Translations under genes and position numbers: made by a program
Notes under the pieces: model-generated
The model's input: only the letters and a program-made list of their open reading frames with translations
What the model was told of the DNA's origin: nothing
Database searches by the model: none
DNA from: Bacillus sp. 03113
GTDB lineage: Bacteria; Bacillota; Bacilli; Bacillales; Cytobacillaceae
DNA: 64,000 nucleotides
Direction of reading: 5' to 3'
Assembly (NCBI RefSeq): GCF_006546985.1
Contig: NZ_VATK01000012.1
Span: 1 to 64,000, forward strand
Part shown: positions 1-9,153 of the stretch, in pieces
How positions within the stretch are numbered: the first letter of the stretch is position 1
Layout of the letters: each line of letters opens with the position of its first letter

Positions 1-1082
1 AAATAGACAAAACACCGATTGTATTAGGCATTGATGATGGAGCCAAATATACGGGGATTGCTTTGGTACAAGATTGTGCAACGAAAAATAAACCAGTGTT
101 CAAAGGAACGATCGAGCATAGACAAGATGTGAAAGACAAGATGGATGTGAGGAGAGGGCATCGAAGATACAGAAGATCGCATAAAAAATATCGAAAAGAA
201 AGATTCGATAATCGCAGGGCATCGAAAAGGAAAGGGAGAATCCCCCCTAGTATTAAACAAAAAAAAGAATCAACGCTTCGTGTGATCAAAAAATTAAATC
301 AATGGTGTCGAATGGATCACATTTATTTAGAGGATGTTCAAATCGATATTCGTGCATTTAGTGAGGGGAAAAAACTATACCGATGGCAATATCAAAAATC
401 GAACCGTTTGGATGAAAATTTACGGATTGCGACCCTTAAACGGGATCAATATACGTGTCAAAGCTGTGGGAAAACCGATTGTATGTTAGAGGTTCATCAT
501 ATTACACCCAAACGTTTAAATGGATCTCATTCGATTAAAAATCTCATTACTTTATGCAGTTCCTGTCACGACAACATTAACGGTGAAGAAAGGAAACATG
601 CAGAACGATTTTATGCCATCATCGGTGGAAAAAAGATAGATTTCAGAGTCGCTATGCATGTGATGCAAGGGAAATCATTTTTAAGAAAAGGACTAAATCA
701 AGTCGCTCCTTTAACACTCACAACCGGAGGAGAAACAGCGAATAAGCGTATTGATTGGAACATTGAAAAGAGTCATAGTAATGACGCCATCGTAATTACA
801 AATATAGAAGTCACTCAACTTAAATGCGAAATCAAGGATTGGGTCATAAAGCCAATGCGCAGAAAGAGCAAAGCTAAAACAGAGGAAGTAGCCGGTTTTA
901 AACATCGAGATTACGTTTGTTATACCAAAAGAAATGGGGAAAAATATTTTGGCTACATTACAGCTTTATACCCAAAAAGAAAACAGTTTAATATGACAAC
1001 AATCGATGGAAAAATTCTTAAAAGATATGGGATAAAACCTTTAAAATTAATTTGGAGATTCAACAAAATTTTCTGGTATTAA
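1..1082 (+). CDS. iscB: IscB-like RNA-guided HNH/RuvC nuclease, 5' end cut by window
   Basis: The frame is open from base 3, so the gene begins before the window and the N-terminal PLMP region is missing. Visible domains in order are RuvC-I (GIDDGAKYTGIA, Asp at 33-35), an Arg-rich bridge helix (about 147-245, RRGHRRYRR), RuvC-II (IYLEDVQ, Glu at 330-332), an HNH domain with CxxC (from 456) and HH at 494-499, and RuvC-III (SHSNDAIV, Asp at 783-785). This order is diagnostic of IscB, the transposon-encoded ancestor of Cas9, which cuts DNA guided by an omega RNA. All expected catalytic residues are present. The omega RNA normally lies 5' of iscB, so it would be outside the window. No TnpA is visible. 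Confidence 0.85.
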   Translation, partial: IDKTPIVLGIDDGAKYTGIALVQDCATKNKPVFKGTIEHRQDVKDKMDVRRGHRRYRRSHKKYRKERFDNRRASKRKGRIPPSIKQKKESTLRVIKKLNQWCRMDHIYLEDVQIDIRAFSEGKKLYRWQYQKSNRLDENLRIATLKRDQYTCQSCGKTDCMLEVHHITPKRLNGSHSIKNLITLCSSCHDNINGEERKHAERFYAIIGGKKIDFRVAMHVMQGKSFLRKGLNQVAPLTLTTGGETANKRIDWNIEKSHSNDAIVITNIEVTQLKCEIKDWVIKPMRRKSKAKTEEVAGFKHRDYVCYTKRNGEKYFGYITALYPKRKQFNMTTIDGKILKRYGIKPLKLIWRFNKIFWY

Positions 1083-1105
1083 AAAAATAACTAAAGGAGG
1101 TGAGT

Positions 1106-1159
1106 CCTGGTCATTTTAATATGTTTTGTTATGAATTGTTATATTTTAATATGACCAGG
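1106..1159. repeat. Inverted repeat with internal direct repeat after iscB
   Basis: A 9-bp perfect inverted repeat (CCTGGTCAT at 1106-1114, ATGACCAGG at 1151-1159) encloses two copies of ATTTTAATATG (1113-1123 and 1143-1153). It sits 24 bases after the iscB stop. It could be a transposon-end hairpin or a stem in the transcript. No T-run follows, so it is not an ordinary terminator. Confidence 0.5.
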
Positions 1160-1209
1160 TAGACAAAATTAAAAGTTATCACATAAAATTCTCTCTCTAT
1201 ATATTAGCT

Positions 1210-1431
1210 TTGATTGTCACTATTTTTCTACTATTTATACCGTTAATGACAGATATTATTATTGTTAATTCGTTTCGCTCAAAAGCTTTAGTTATCATAC
1301 CATTTATATTAGTGATACTTGGAAAGTTGATATCTATAAGGGAAAAAATGAATACCAATAAGAGTTTTACAAAGGATGTAGCTATGAATATTGGCTTAAT
1401 AATCGCATTAGCATTATTTCTTATTTCCTGA
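1210..1431 (+). CDS. Small two-helix membrane protein, hypothetical
   Basis: A 73-residue protein from a TTG start with hydrophobic stretches at about residues 2-18, 26-40 and 58-72 and a basic loop between the last two. No family is recognised. The same frame stays open upstream to about 1150, and the hydrophobic character continues (SLYILALIVT), so the real start may be earlier, possibly a rare ATT at 1168 spaced 8 bases after AGG. There is no convincing RBS before the TTG. It may be a remnant. Confidence 0.4.
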   Translation: MIVTIFLLFIPLMTDIIIVNSFRSKALVIIPFILVILGKLISIREKMNTNKSFTKDVAMNIGLIIALALFLIS

Positions 1432-1776
1432 GCTTTGCTTCTTCTTCAACGGGGGCTTTAGTTTAATAACAATCTTTACGATCGGGCGCGATCGTAGTAA
1501 ATCTTAGATTTCATCTACTTTATTAATATATTTTTAAGACAGAGAAGTATTTTAAATCCAAAAAAGTAAATAGTTTTAGTATAACCCTGTCCTAGAATCA
1601 GAACGGGGTTATAAATGTTTGGGGTTGTAAAATTAAATAACTTTATTGTCATTTTCCAATTAGTTGATTTATTTAAATACTAAACTTTTAAGAACATCTA
1701 TTATTCTCTATGTTAATATAGTAAATGGTTACTCTAACCATAGAAGGAAACTGCATGAATCAACTTGGAGGGTTTT
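1432..1776. other. Intergenic region with two hairpins
   Basis: No gene is seen. It holds an inverted repeat around ACGATCG/CGATCGT near 1478-1497 and a terminator-like stem at 1580-1590/1602-1612 (TATAACCC paired with GGGGTTATA) without a long T-run. Confidence 0.4.
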
Positions 1777-2353
1777 ATGATAAAAAAGATTTTAATTATC
1801 TTTGGTATCTGTTGGTATTTTGGGACTTGCTGGTTTTGGTGCAGTCAAGGTAATAAATAATGCTAAGGATTATGAAAAGAAGGAAGAAATAAAAAAAGAA
1901 GAAGAAAGAGAAGCTCAAATTAAAATAGCTCAAATTGAAAAAGAAAGGGAAATTGAAGAAAAAGAGAATGAAATAGATGATAAGCGAAAAATAATCGAAA
2001 AAATTCAATACGATCTACCAATAGACAATAACTCTACAGAAGAGGTTGTTATGGATGTCATGCATCAAATGACTCATCAGAAAGTTCGAGCTGAGAAAAA
2101 AGAAGGTGCAGTTCCAATGAATCAAGAAACAATTAATCAAGTTTACGATATTGTGATTCAAAGTAATTTTAGTCATAAAGATGATTTGTTAAAGATTCTG
2201 GATAGATGGAAAAAGAATAATTTCGAAGTTGTAGCTGTTGATCATAACTATTTATGGCAGTATCAAGATGGAGAAGTTGGTAAAGCATATGGTGTTCTGA
2301 GCTTGAATGAAGAATTAGAATTCGCTAGAAATCATTTTCAAATAGAAGAATAA
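1777..2353 (+). pseudogene. DUF6241 family membrane-anchored protein, frameshifted near its start
   Basis: The best start is ATG 1777 behind GGAGGG (1767-1772), but this frame ends after 27 codons. The remaining protein is in another frame, read from about 1802 (VSVGILGLAGFGAVKV onward), where only an unsupported TTG is available. Joined, the product would be an N-terminal membrane anchor (MIKKILII then VSVGILGLAG), a highly charged Lys/Glu coiled-coil stretch, and a C-terminal domain with MDVMHQMTHQKV, ILDRW and DHNYLWQYQDGEVGKA, which I recognise from DUF6241 proteins of Bacillus. Function is unknown. A single base lost or gained at about 1793-1803 explains the break. Confidence 0.6.
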
Positions 2354-2398
2354 CTACTTCGAAAATTTAATGTGATATTAATAATATCGTAAGAAAAG

Positions 2399-2431
2399 TA
2401 AGCTGCGTGCTATCGTAGCTTATTTTTTTTA
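2399..2431 (+). terminator. Intrinsic terminator
   Basis: TAAGCTGCG at 2399-2407 pairs with CGTAGCTTA at 2414-2422, followed by a run of eight T. It closes the DUF6241 gene. Confidence 0.8.
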
Positions 2432-2819
2432 CTAATATAAAGTTTTAATTCTATGAAATGGACAAAAGTATTGCTTCGCTTGCTCTTAATAAGAGATTAC
2501 AAAAATTTGAGCATGAAAGGAACAAAAAGAAAGTTATTCTTATTAGAAAGTTGATAATTCATTATCGGAGAAAAAAGTACTTATATTAAAAGGCACATTG
2601 AACATTTTTCATCCATGTAAATACAGTTTTATTAACTTTGTATACATACGGTTAAGGTTTTGTAAAATGTCGTCTTACCGACAGAATCGACAAAAAGTGT
2701 AGGATATACTTTGTTTGTGTTTAGGATTTCAACTCCAAATGTCTTTTTCCAATGATGGCATTATCTAGTTTTTACAGGGGAGAAAAATCGATTTAATACG
2801 ATCAAAGGAGAATGATGAT
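2432..2819. other. Leader of the Crp-regulator operon
   Basis: No gene or strong structure is seen. The last part carries AAAGGAG (2804-2810), the ribosome binding site of the regulator gene. No confident -35/-10 pair was found. Confidence 0.4.
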
Positions 2820-3458
2820 ATGCCGGCAGATCAAAAGGAGAATCTGTTATATGAGCTATTTCGAAAGTACGGGACTTTGCAGGAATTTAAGAAAAACTCA
2901 TTTGTTTATTCTAAAGGTGAGCCTTCAAAGGCAGCTTATTTTATAGAGAATGGTTTGTTGAAGGTTTGTCAGCTCACACAAAAAGGTCAAAATGTGACGT
3001 TTTTCATACGTAAAACAGGAGACTATTTCGGTATGGCGGAGATCATTCTCAAGCAAAATCATCCGTGCTATGCACAATGCTTAAATAACAGCCAAATTTG
3101 GGTATTACCTTCGTCGATTGTGGAAGAAAAGCTTGAATCTGATCCGAAGGTTAATAGGGAAATCCTCTATACTCTGACCAATAGACTAATCCAGCAGCAA
3201 ACGACGGTAGAACAGCTTGTATCTAAGCCTGCTTCTGCGCGACTTGCTTGGCTGTTGGAACAGTTAGGCAAGCCAGGTCCGGCCGGCGAATGGTTGGTCA
3301 ACATGATGTTAACACACGAAGAGATGTCGAATATTGTTGGGTGCAGCAGACAAACCATTTCAGAACTATTTAATAAATGGCGTTCACAAGGCATTATGAA
3401 CTACACCAGAAACAAACTAACGATTTATCGACTAGATGACCTAATGGAAAACCTTTAG
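2820..3458 (+). CDS. Crp/Fnr family transcriptional regulator
   Basis: A 212-residue protein with the usual Crp layout: an N-terminal cyclic-nucleotide-binding beta-barrel (about 15-125, with KGEPSKAAYFIENGLLKV and GDYFGMAE), a dimerisation helix (about 130-150) and a C-terminal winged helix (LTHEEMSNIVGCSRQTISELF). It lacks the N-terminal Cys cluster of oxygen-sensing FNR. The effector is unknown. It is only 17 bases upstream of the nucleoside hydrolase and probably controls the operon that runs to 8795. AAAGGAG precedes ATG 2820. Confidence 0.88.
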   Translation: MPADQKENLLYELFRKYGTLQEFKKNSFVYSKGEPSKAAYFIENGLLKVCQLTQKGQNVTFFIRKTGDYFGMAEIILKQNHPCYAQCLNNSQIWVLPSSIVEEKLESDPKVNREILYTLTNRLIQQQTTVEQLVSKPASARLAWLLEQLGKPGPAGEWLVNMMLTHEEMSNIVGCSRQTISELFNKWRSQGIMNYTRNKLTIYRLDDLMENL

Positions 3459-3475
3459 AAAGAGGGAGAACGTTT

Positions 3476-4372
3476 TTGTCGAGAATCATTTTAGATACAG
3501 ATATCGGAACAAATGCGGATGATGCCGTTGCCCTTTCTCTTGCATTAAAATCTCCAGAAATTATCTTGGAGGGCGTAACGACTGTTTATGGGAACGTCAT
3601 TACTCGAGCATCAATCGCACATAAGATTAATAGATTGTGCGGACAATCTACTAAAATTTATCCGGGGATTGAGCTTCCGCTGCTGCGCAACCGGAAAGTA
3701 TTTTGGACGGGCATTGAAGATGAGCTAGTCGGGGAATGGGAGAGAGATTTCGAATTGTCAACGAAGCATGCGGTTGATTACATGGTAGAAACAGTTATGG
3801 AACATCCAAGAGAAATTACACTGGTAGGGATTGGTCCGTTAACGAATATTGCTGCAGCTTTAATTCGTGAACCGCAAATTGCTAGAAATGTGAAAGAAAT
3901 TGTCCTTATGGGCGGTGTTACTCGTTTAGGCAGCAACGGAATCCATATCGAAACGCATGAACATAACGTAAAGTGCGATCCAGAAGCGGCTTTCGTCGTC
4001 TTTTCCAGTGGAGCCCCAATTGTCATGATTGGTTTAGATGTGACAAGACAGCTTGTCTTTTCAAGAGAAGAAAACGATAAGTTCGCCTCTTGTGGAACAC
4101 CTCTAGCTTTAACTTTAACGAAAATGATTGAAAAATATATGAATTATATGAAGCGGGATTTTTCTTATATGTGTGATCCGCTGGCAATCAGTTTGTTATT
4201 AGATCGATCATTAGTAGAAACAAAAAAAATGAACGTACGTGTTGAGTATGATCATCGTGAAATGACTGGGCAAACCATTGCCGAACTGAGCGAGGACGGA
4301 AATGTAGAAGTAGCTCTAGAAGTCGATTATGATAAATTTTTTAAATTATTGAAACGCAGAGTTTTCTCATAA
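3476..4372 (+). CDS. Inosine-uridine type nucleoside hydrolase
   Basis: A 298-residue member of the IU-nucleoside hydrolase family, cleaving the N-glycosidic bond of ribonucleosides to base plus ribose with a Ca2+ ion. The N-terminal metal motif DTDIGTNADDA is intact at residues 7-17, and KCDPEAA (about 163) matches the conserved Asn/Asp-Pro-Glu-Ala region. Near the C-terminus the usual HDPLAVA is YMCDPLAIS, so the His often acting on the leaving base is replaced by Cys, as in some subgroups with altered substrates. TTG start with GAGGGAG just upstream. It precedes a CUT1 importer, suggesting that the importer takes up a nucleoside or related ribosyl compound. Confidence 0.88.
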   Translation: MSRIILDTDIGTNADDAVALSLALKSPEIILEGVTTVYGNVITRASIAHKINRLCGQSTKIYPGIELPLLRNRKVFWTGIEDELVGEWERDFELSTKHAVDYMVETVMEHPREITLVGIGPLTNIAAALIREPQIARNVKEIVLMGGVTRLGSNGIHIETHEHNVKCDPEAAFVVFSSGAPIVMIGLDVTRQLVFSREENDKFASCGTPLALTLTKMIEKYMNYMKRDFSYMCDPLAISLLLDRSLVETKKMNVRVEYDHREMTGQTIAELSEDGNVEVALEVDYDKFFKLLKRRVFS

Positions 4373-4400
4373 AAACAAAAATTAGGGAGGATTTAAAATA

Positions 4401-5744
4401 ATGAAACGATTGTTGAAGCAAGTAAAATGGTTGTCGGCTATTCTTTTAATTGCTACTACATTAACTGCCTGTGGAAAACCGAATGCACAGTCAGAGGAAA
4501 AACCTAGTGAAAATAAAGAAAAAACAACTTCTGAGGTTACTGAAATATCATTTGTTAGTTATTCCAACTATGAAGCACCGTTAAAAAAAGTTATTGAAGA
4601 ATTTGAAAAGGAAAATCCTACTATTAAAGTGAAGTTGGAATTAAGCCCTTTTAAACAATTAATGGAAACGATTGAGATTAAGATGGGAGCAAAATCGAAA
4701 GACGTTGATTTGTTGTTTGTCGATTCACCATTAACGATGAATTACACGTTAAAAGGATATTTGGAACCCCTTGATGAATTGCTAGGGGCTAAAGTGAAAG
4801 AAAAGTGGGTCAAGTCAGCAATAGATACGGCTTCCTATAAAGGGAAATTGATGTCTGCTCCAATGAACAATTCTAGTCAAGTACTTTATTATAACAAAGA
4901 CATCTTTAAAGAGAAGGGTGTGGAGTTCCTTCCAGAAGATAAGCGTTTAACATGGGAAGAAATTGTGAAGACTGCCCAAAATTTAACTTATGATAATAAC
5001 GGAGATGGTCAAACGGATGTATTCGGTTTTTCATTTGATCAAATTGGACGTCCTTATCAGCTTCTTGCGTTATCTGATAGCTTAGGCGCTAAGTAGTTAA
5101 GTAAAGATGGATTGAAATCTGCTGGATATATAGACTCTCCAAAATCGGTTCAAGCATTTGAGTTCTATTCTGATTTATTCAATAAATTGAAAGTAAGTCC
5201 GAAAATTAAACGAGAAGAAAGTATCGATTATTTTACTTCAGGTAAGGTTGCAATGTTCCTTGGTGCTAATCATAACTTACCTAAATTAAAGGAATCTAGC
5301 ATTAATTTTGGTGTTGCCTTACATCCTTATTTTAAAGGTGGAAAAGTTGCTACTCCAACTGGTGCATGGAATGTAGGTATATCTAAATATTCAGAGAAAA
5401 AAGAAGCTGCTGCTGAGTTTATTAAGTTTTTAACATATGGTGAAGGTGCAAAAATTATGTTTACGGTAGGTGGTACATTACCAGCTCATACGGATATTTT
5501 AGATGAAATCGAAAAGGATCCAACATATGCTGAATTCCCGAACAAAGTAATCCGTATCGCTGCAAAGGAATCACGTGAAACTGCTATACCACGTCCGAAA
5601 TCACCAGGATATTTGGAATGGGAAAGCAATATCAATCAGGCATTTGAAGATATTAAAAATGGATCAGATCCAAAACAAGCTCTAGAAGGTGCTGCGGTTA
5701 TTATTGATAAGCAATTAGAAAAATATAAAGGTGCTGTAAAGTAA
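4401..5744 (+). pseudogene. ABC sugar-type solute-binding lipoprotein interrupted by in-frame TAG
   Basis: A 447-codon reading frame broken only by a TAG at 5094-5096, after LSDSLGAK and before LSKDGLKSAGY. The frame is the same on both sides and both halves read as good family-1 (CUT1) binding protein. The N-terminus is a lipoprotein signal with lipobox LTAC, followed by a Ser/Glu/Lys linker. The protein should be the extracytoplasmic receptor of the importer encoded next. Upstream half 4401-5096 would give a 231-residue fragment without the second lobe. Without readthrough the importer lacks a receptor. A base substitution, not a frameshift, explains the defect. Confidence 0.82.
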
Positions 5745-5773
5745 GTTTGATTAAGTAAATTATAAATTAGGGG

Positions 5774-5803
5774 AATTAGGTGGAGAGGCTACTCCACCTA
5801 ATT
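5774..5803. other. Perfect intergenic hairpin between receptor and permease genes
   Basis: AATTAGGTGGAG (5774-5785) pairs perfectly with CTCCACCTAATT (5792-5803) across a 6-base loop. Only weak U content follows. Such stems between binding protein and permease genes commonly stabilise the upstream mRNA or reduce readthrough, giving more receptor than channel. Confidence 0.6.
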
Positions 5804-5879
5804 TAAAAATTCCACCTTTCCTACGCTTAAGGCAGGGGGTCTGAACTCTAATTACACAATAAAGGAATGAGGACAATTC

Positions 5880-6743
5880 ATGAAGGTGGAAAATAAACTA
5901 ATTCCGTATCTTTTTCTGTTTCCCGCCATTATCGGATTGCTAGTGTTCAAGCTTTATCCGATTGCAAGCGGTCTAGTGGAGAGTTTTTATACAAATGCTT
6001 TTCTAACGGGAGAAAAATCATTTATCGGTTTACAAAACTATACGTCTTTATTTGCTGATCCCGTTTTTCAGGACTCATTAATCACTACATTGTGGTTTAA
6101 TTTGGTCATTAATCCATTGCAATTTTCATTAGCTTTTGGGTTAGCGCTGTTGTTGAACGCGAAAATTAAAGCTATTGGAATTTTTCGTGGAATCAACTTT
6201 GTTCCAGTTGCCGTTTCGGTGCCAACAGCATGTATTTTGTGGAATATCATGCTAAGCCCTGAGCAAGGAGTTATCAATTCGATTTTAATTGGGCTTGGAC
6301 TAGAACCGCAGCCTTTTTTAACAAGTAGTTCACAGGCTTTAGGTTCGATTATTGCAGTAGCTTCTTGGAAAGGTGTCGGCTATTGGGCTCTTTTTCTGCT
6401 TGCGGGATTACAAGATATTCCTCAATCCCTTTATGAAGCATCGGCGATTGATGGAGCAAATCGTTGGCAGCAGTTTCGAAATGTTACTGTCCCAATGATG
6501 AAGCGTTCATTAACTTTTATAGTCGTATCTATAACGATTGCTAACTTTTTACTATTTTCACCGATGTATATTCTTACTCAGGGTGGACCGGAGCGAAGCA
6601 CAAATGTGTTAATGCTAGAAAGCTATAATAATGCATTTTTGTATTCAGATATTGGCAGAGCATCTGCTATTGTAATTATCATGCTTATTATTACACTAGT
6701 TGTTGTTGCAGTGCAGTTTAGACTGTTCCGAGCAAAACATTAG
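5880..6743 (+). CDS. ABC sugar permease, MalF type (CUT1)
   Basis: A 287-residue inner-membrane protein with six predicted helices and the ATPase-contacting EAA loop (EASAIDGANRWQQF, about residues 188-201). It is the first of two permeases of a CUT1 importer. ATG 5880 is preceded by AATGAGGACA. The next permease starts 14 bases after its stop. The nucleoside hydrolase upstream suggests a nucleoside-like or glycoside substrate, but the permease alone does not reveal it. Confidence 0.9.
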   Translation: MKVENKLIPYLFLFPAIIGLLVFKLYPIASGLVESFYTNAFLTGEKSFIGLQNYTSLFADPVFQDSLITTLWFNLVINPLQFSLAFGLALLLNAKIKAIGIFRGINFVPVAVSVPTACILWNIMLSPEQGVINSILIGLGLEPQPFLTSSSQALGSIIAVASWKGVGYWALFLLAGLQDIPQSLYEASAIDGANRWQQFRNVTVPMMKRSLTFIVVSITIANFLLFSPMYILTQGGPERSTNVLMLESYNNAFLYSDIGRASAIVIIMLIITLVVVAVQFRLFRAKH

Positions 6744-6757
6744 AAAGGATCATATTT

Positions 6758-7597
6758 ATGAGACAGAATAAACGATCTAAATTTCTCATATACACCATCC
6801 ATTTCGTTCTGGCACTAATTATTTTGCTTCCTTTGGCGTTTGCACTGTTTTCTTCCTTCCGCTCTTTAGAGGATATATTTAAATATATGTCGCCAATATC
6901 GTGGAGAACATTTTTTCCTACTGAATTTACCTTGGAAGCATATGTTAATTTATTTACTGAGCGTGGATTCGGTCGTATTTTTTTCAATACGTTCTTTGTT
7001 GCTGTTGCGAACGTTGTTTTCGGACTTATTGTTGGATCAATGGCAGCCTTTGCTTTTGCAACGTTTAACTTTAGAGGAAAAACGATTTTGTTTTTACTTG
7101 TACTGTTGACTTTTATGATTCCCTTTGAAATTATTGCGATTCCACTTTACAGTCTCGTTAATAACCTAGGCTGGATCGATTCATACGAGGCTCTAATCAT
7201 ACCAGGTATTGCGAATGGTTTAGTTATTTTCCTGTATCGCCAGTTCTTTTTGGATCTGCCAAAGAGCTTGCTTGAGGCGGCACGTATTGATGGTGCTTCA
7301 TGGTTTAGAGTTTATTGGAGCATTGTCATGCCAATTTGTAAACCTGTTACAGTTAGCGCCGGTCTTTTGCTTTTCATTCAACAATGGGAGTCATTTATGT
7401 GGCCTCTTATCGCTACTCGTTCCGAAAAGTATAAAGTGATACAAGTCGCTTTAAGCGACTTTGTTACAGAATTTATGACTTATTGGAACGAAATGTTTGC
7501 GGCTGCGATTATTTCCGTTATTATTCCGGTAATTATTTTGTTGCCGTTGCAAAGATATTTTGTCAAAGGGATAGCCAATACAGGTTCGAAAGAATAA
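6758..7597 (+). CDS. ABC sugar permease, MalG type (CUT1)
   Basis: A 279-residue protein with six predicted helices and the EAA motif EAARIDGASWFRVYW at about residues 170-184. It pairs with the MalF-type permease just upstream to form the channel. GAAAGGATC lies before ATG 6758. The following 88 bases before the ATPase gene contain AAAGGGAGG and no clear terminator, so the operon likely continues. Confidence 0.9.
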   Translation: MRQNKRSKFLIYTIHFVLALIILLPLAFALFSSFRSLEDIFKYMSPISWRTFFPTEFTLEAYVNLFTERGFGRIFFNTFFVAVANVVFGLIVGSMAAFAFATFNFRGKTILFLLVLLTFMIPFEIIAIPLYSLVNNLGWIDSYEALIIPGIANGLVIFLYRQFFLDLPKSLLEAARIDGASWFRVYWSIVMPICKPVTVSAGLLLFIQQWESFMWPLIATRSEKYKVIQVALSDFVTEFMTYWNEMFAAAIISVIIPVIILLPLQRYFVKGIANTGSKE

Positions 7598-7685
7598 AGC
7601 AGTAAATAGCGTTGAGCTGTGAATGTAACAAGAATATTTAACTATTCTATCAAATTGCAAGCTATGTTAAAGGGAGGAAATTTTC

Positions 7686-8795
7686 ATGGCTGAGCTTCGT
7701 CTAGAGAATATTTTTAAAATTTATGATAAAAAAGTCACTGCAGTAGATGATTTTAATCTTCACATTAAGGATAAAGAGTTTATTGTTTTTGTTGGGCCAT
7801 CTGGCTGTGGAAAATCAACCACTTTACGAATGATTGCTGGTCTTGAAGAAATTTCAAAAGGAGATTTTTATATTGATGGAAAGCAAATGAATCAAGTTGC
7901 CCCGAAAAACCGTGACATTGCCATGGTCTTTCAAAACTATGCGCTATACCCGCATATGAGTGTGTATGATAATATGGCATTCGGCTTGAAGCTTCGTAAA
8001 TTACCGAAAGAAGAAATTGATCGTCGTGTAAAAGAAGCAGCACATATTCTAGGACTTGAAGGGTATTTAAAACGTAAACCAAAAGCCCTTTCTGGCGGAC
8101 AACGCCAGCGTGTTGCATTAGGACGTGCTATTGTCCGCGATGCGAAAGTGTTCTTAATGGATGAACCTTTATCTAACCTTGATGCTAAGCTTCGAGTTCA
8201 AATGCGTGCTGAAATATCAAGGCTTCACCAACGGCTGCAAACGACTACAATATACGTTACACATGATCAAACAGAAGCGATGACAATGGCGACACGCCTT
8301 GTTGTTATGAAGGACGGTCGCATTCAACAAGTAGGAACTCCAAAAGAAGTATATGACAAGCCTGAAAATATGTTCGTAGCTGGATTTATTGGCTCTCCTG
8401 CCATGAATTTTTTCCATGGTAAAATCTCTAATGGTTCGTTCCATATTGGAGCTGCAAAGTTTGAAATCCCTGAAAATAAAATGAATGACTTGAGAGCAAA
8501 AGGTTATGCAGATAAAGAGGTTGTATTAGGTATTCGTCCAGAAGATATTTATGAAAAATCAGGGTTAGCGGCACCTATAAAAGGCTCAAAATTGAATGCC
8601 GCCATTGAAGTAGCAGAATTAATTGGCTCTCAAACAATGCTGTACACACAATTAGAAAAACAACAGGTTGTGGCGAGTGTTGATTCACGTCTTAATATTT
8701 CAGCAGGTCAATCAATCGACTTAATCTTTGACATAGATAAAGCACATTTCTTTGACAAAGTTACAGAAAGTCGGATTCGTCCTGAAAGTGAATAA
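7686..8795 (+). CDS. msmX: Carbohydrate ABC transporter ATPase, MsmX/UgpC type
   Basis: A 369-residue nucleotide-binding subunit. Walker [10 protein letters not shown] (about 37-45), signature LSGGQRQR (about 136), Walker B VFLMDEP (about 156) and switch His in VTHDQTEA are all intact. The C-terminal third is the OB-fold regulatory domain typical of CUT1 ATPases (GIRPEDI). In B. subtilis one such ATPase, MsmX, energises several sugar importers. The second CUT1 system in this window (14147-17376) has no ATPase and could use this one. The symbol is by family resemblance. Confidence 0.92.
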   Translation: MAELRLENIFKIYDKKVTAVDDFNLHIKDKEFIVFVGPSGCGKSTTLRMIAGLEEISKGDFYIDGKQMNQVAPKNRDIAMVFQNYALYPHMSVYDNMAFGLKLRKLPKEEIDRRVKEAAHILGLEGYLKRKPKALSGGQRQRVALGRAIVRDAKVFLMDEPLSNLDAKLRVQMRAEISRLHQRLQTTTIYVTHDQTEAMTMATRLVVMKDGRIQQVGTPKEVYDKPENMFVAGFIGSPAMNFFHGKISNGSFHIGAAKFEIPENKMNDLRAKGYADKEVVLGIRPEDIYEKSGLAAPIKGSKLNAAIEVAELIGSQTMLYTQLEKQQVVASVDSRLNISAGQSIDLIFDIDKAHFFDKVTESRIRPESE

Positions 8796-9153
8796 GAAAA
8801 ACGATAACAATCACTATAAAATTTCAGAGGCAAATCAGGAAAGAGAATAGCTGAACTATAACCCGAATACCGGACACAATTGAAATGAGTTTCCAGATAG
8901 AGAAGTAGTTGCGTACCTTATAGAAGATGAAACTTCATACTCTGATTCGATGATACGGACACACCTTACTTTCAGTTGCTGATTACGATGATTTTGAGCG
9001 GATAGGAAGAGGAAAACATGCTTCTCATGGATTATATAGTAAACGATCTGTTAAAATGACATAAATAGGGTTAGACATTAATCTAGAGTTTGATCTAGGT
9101 AAATGATGGTAACAAAAAAGTGTTTATATTCAAAAATTTATGGAGGTGGACAG
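8796..9153. other. Intergenic region with decayed coding sequence
   Basis: Two protein-like fragments lie in different frames: about 8887-8955 (EFPDREVVAYLIEDETSYSD) and about 8953-9064 (LLSVADYDDFERIGRG to a TAA). Joined by one frameshift they read like the C-terminal end of an unknown protein with no start. The rest is leader for the next gene. Confidence 0.35.

Noticed and set aside
1-1082. Transposase of the IS200/IS605 or IS1341 TnpB type
   Set aside because: TnpB lacks an HNH domain inserted between RuvC parts II and III. The HNH motif with CxxC and HH here identifies IscB.
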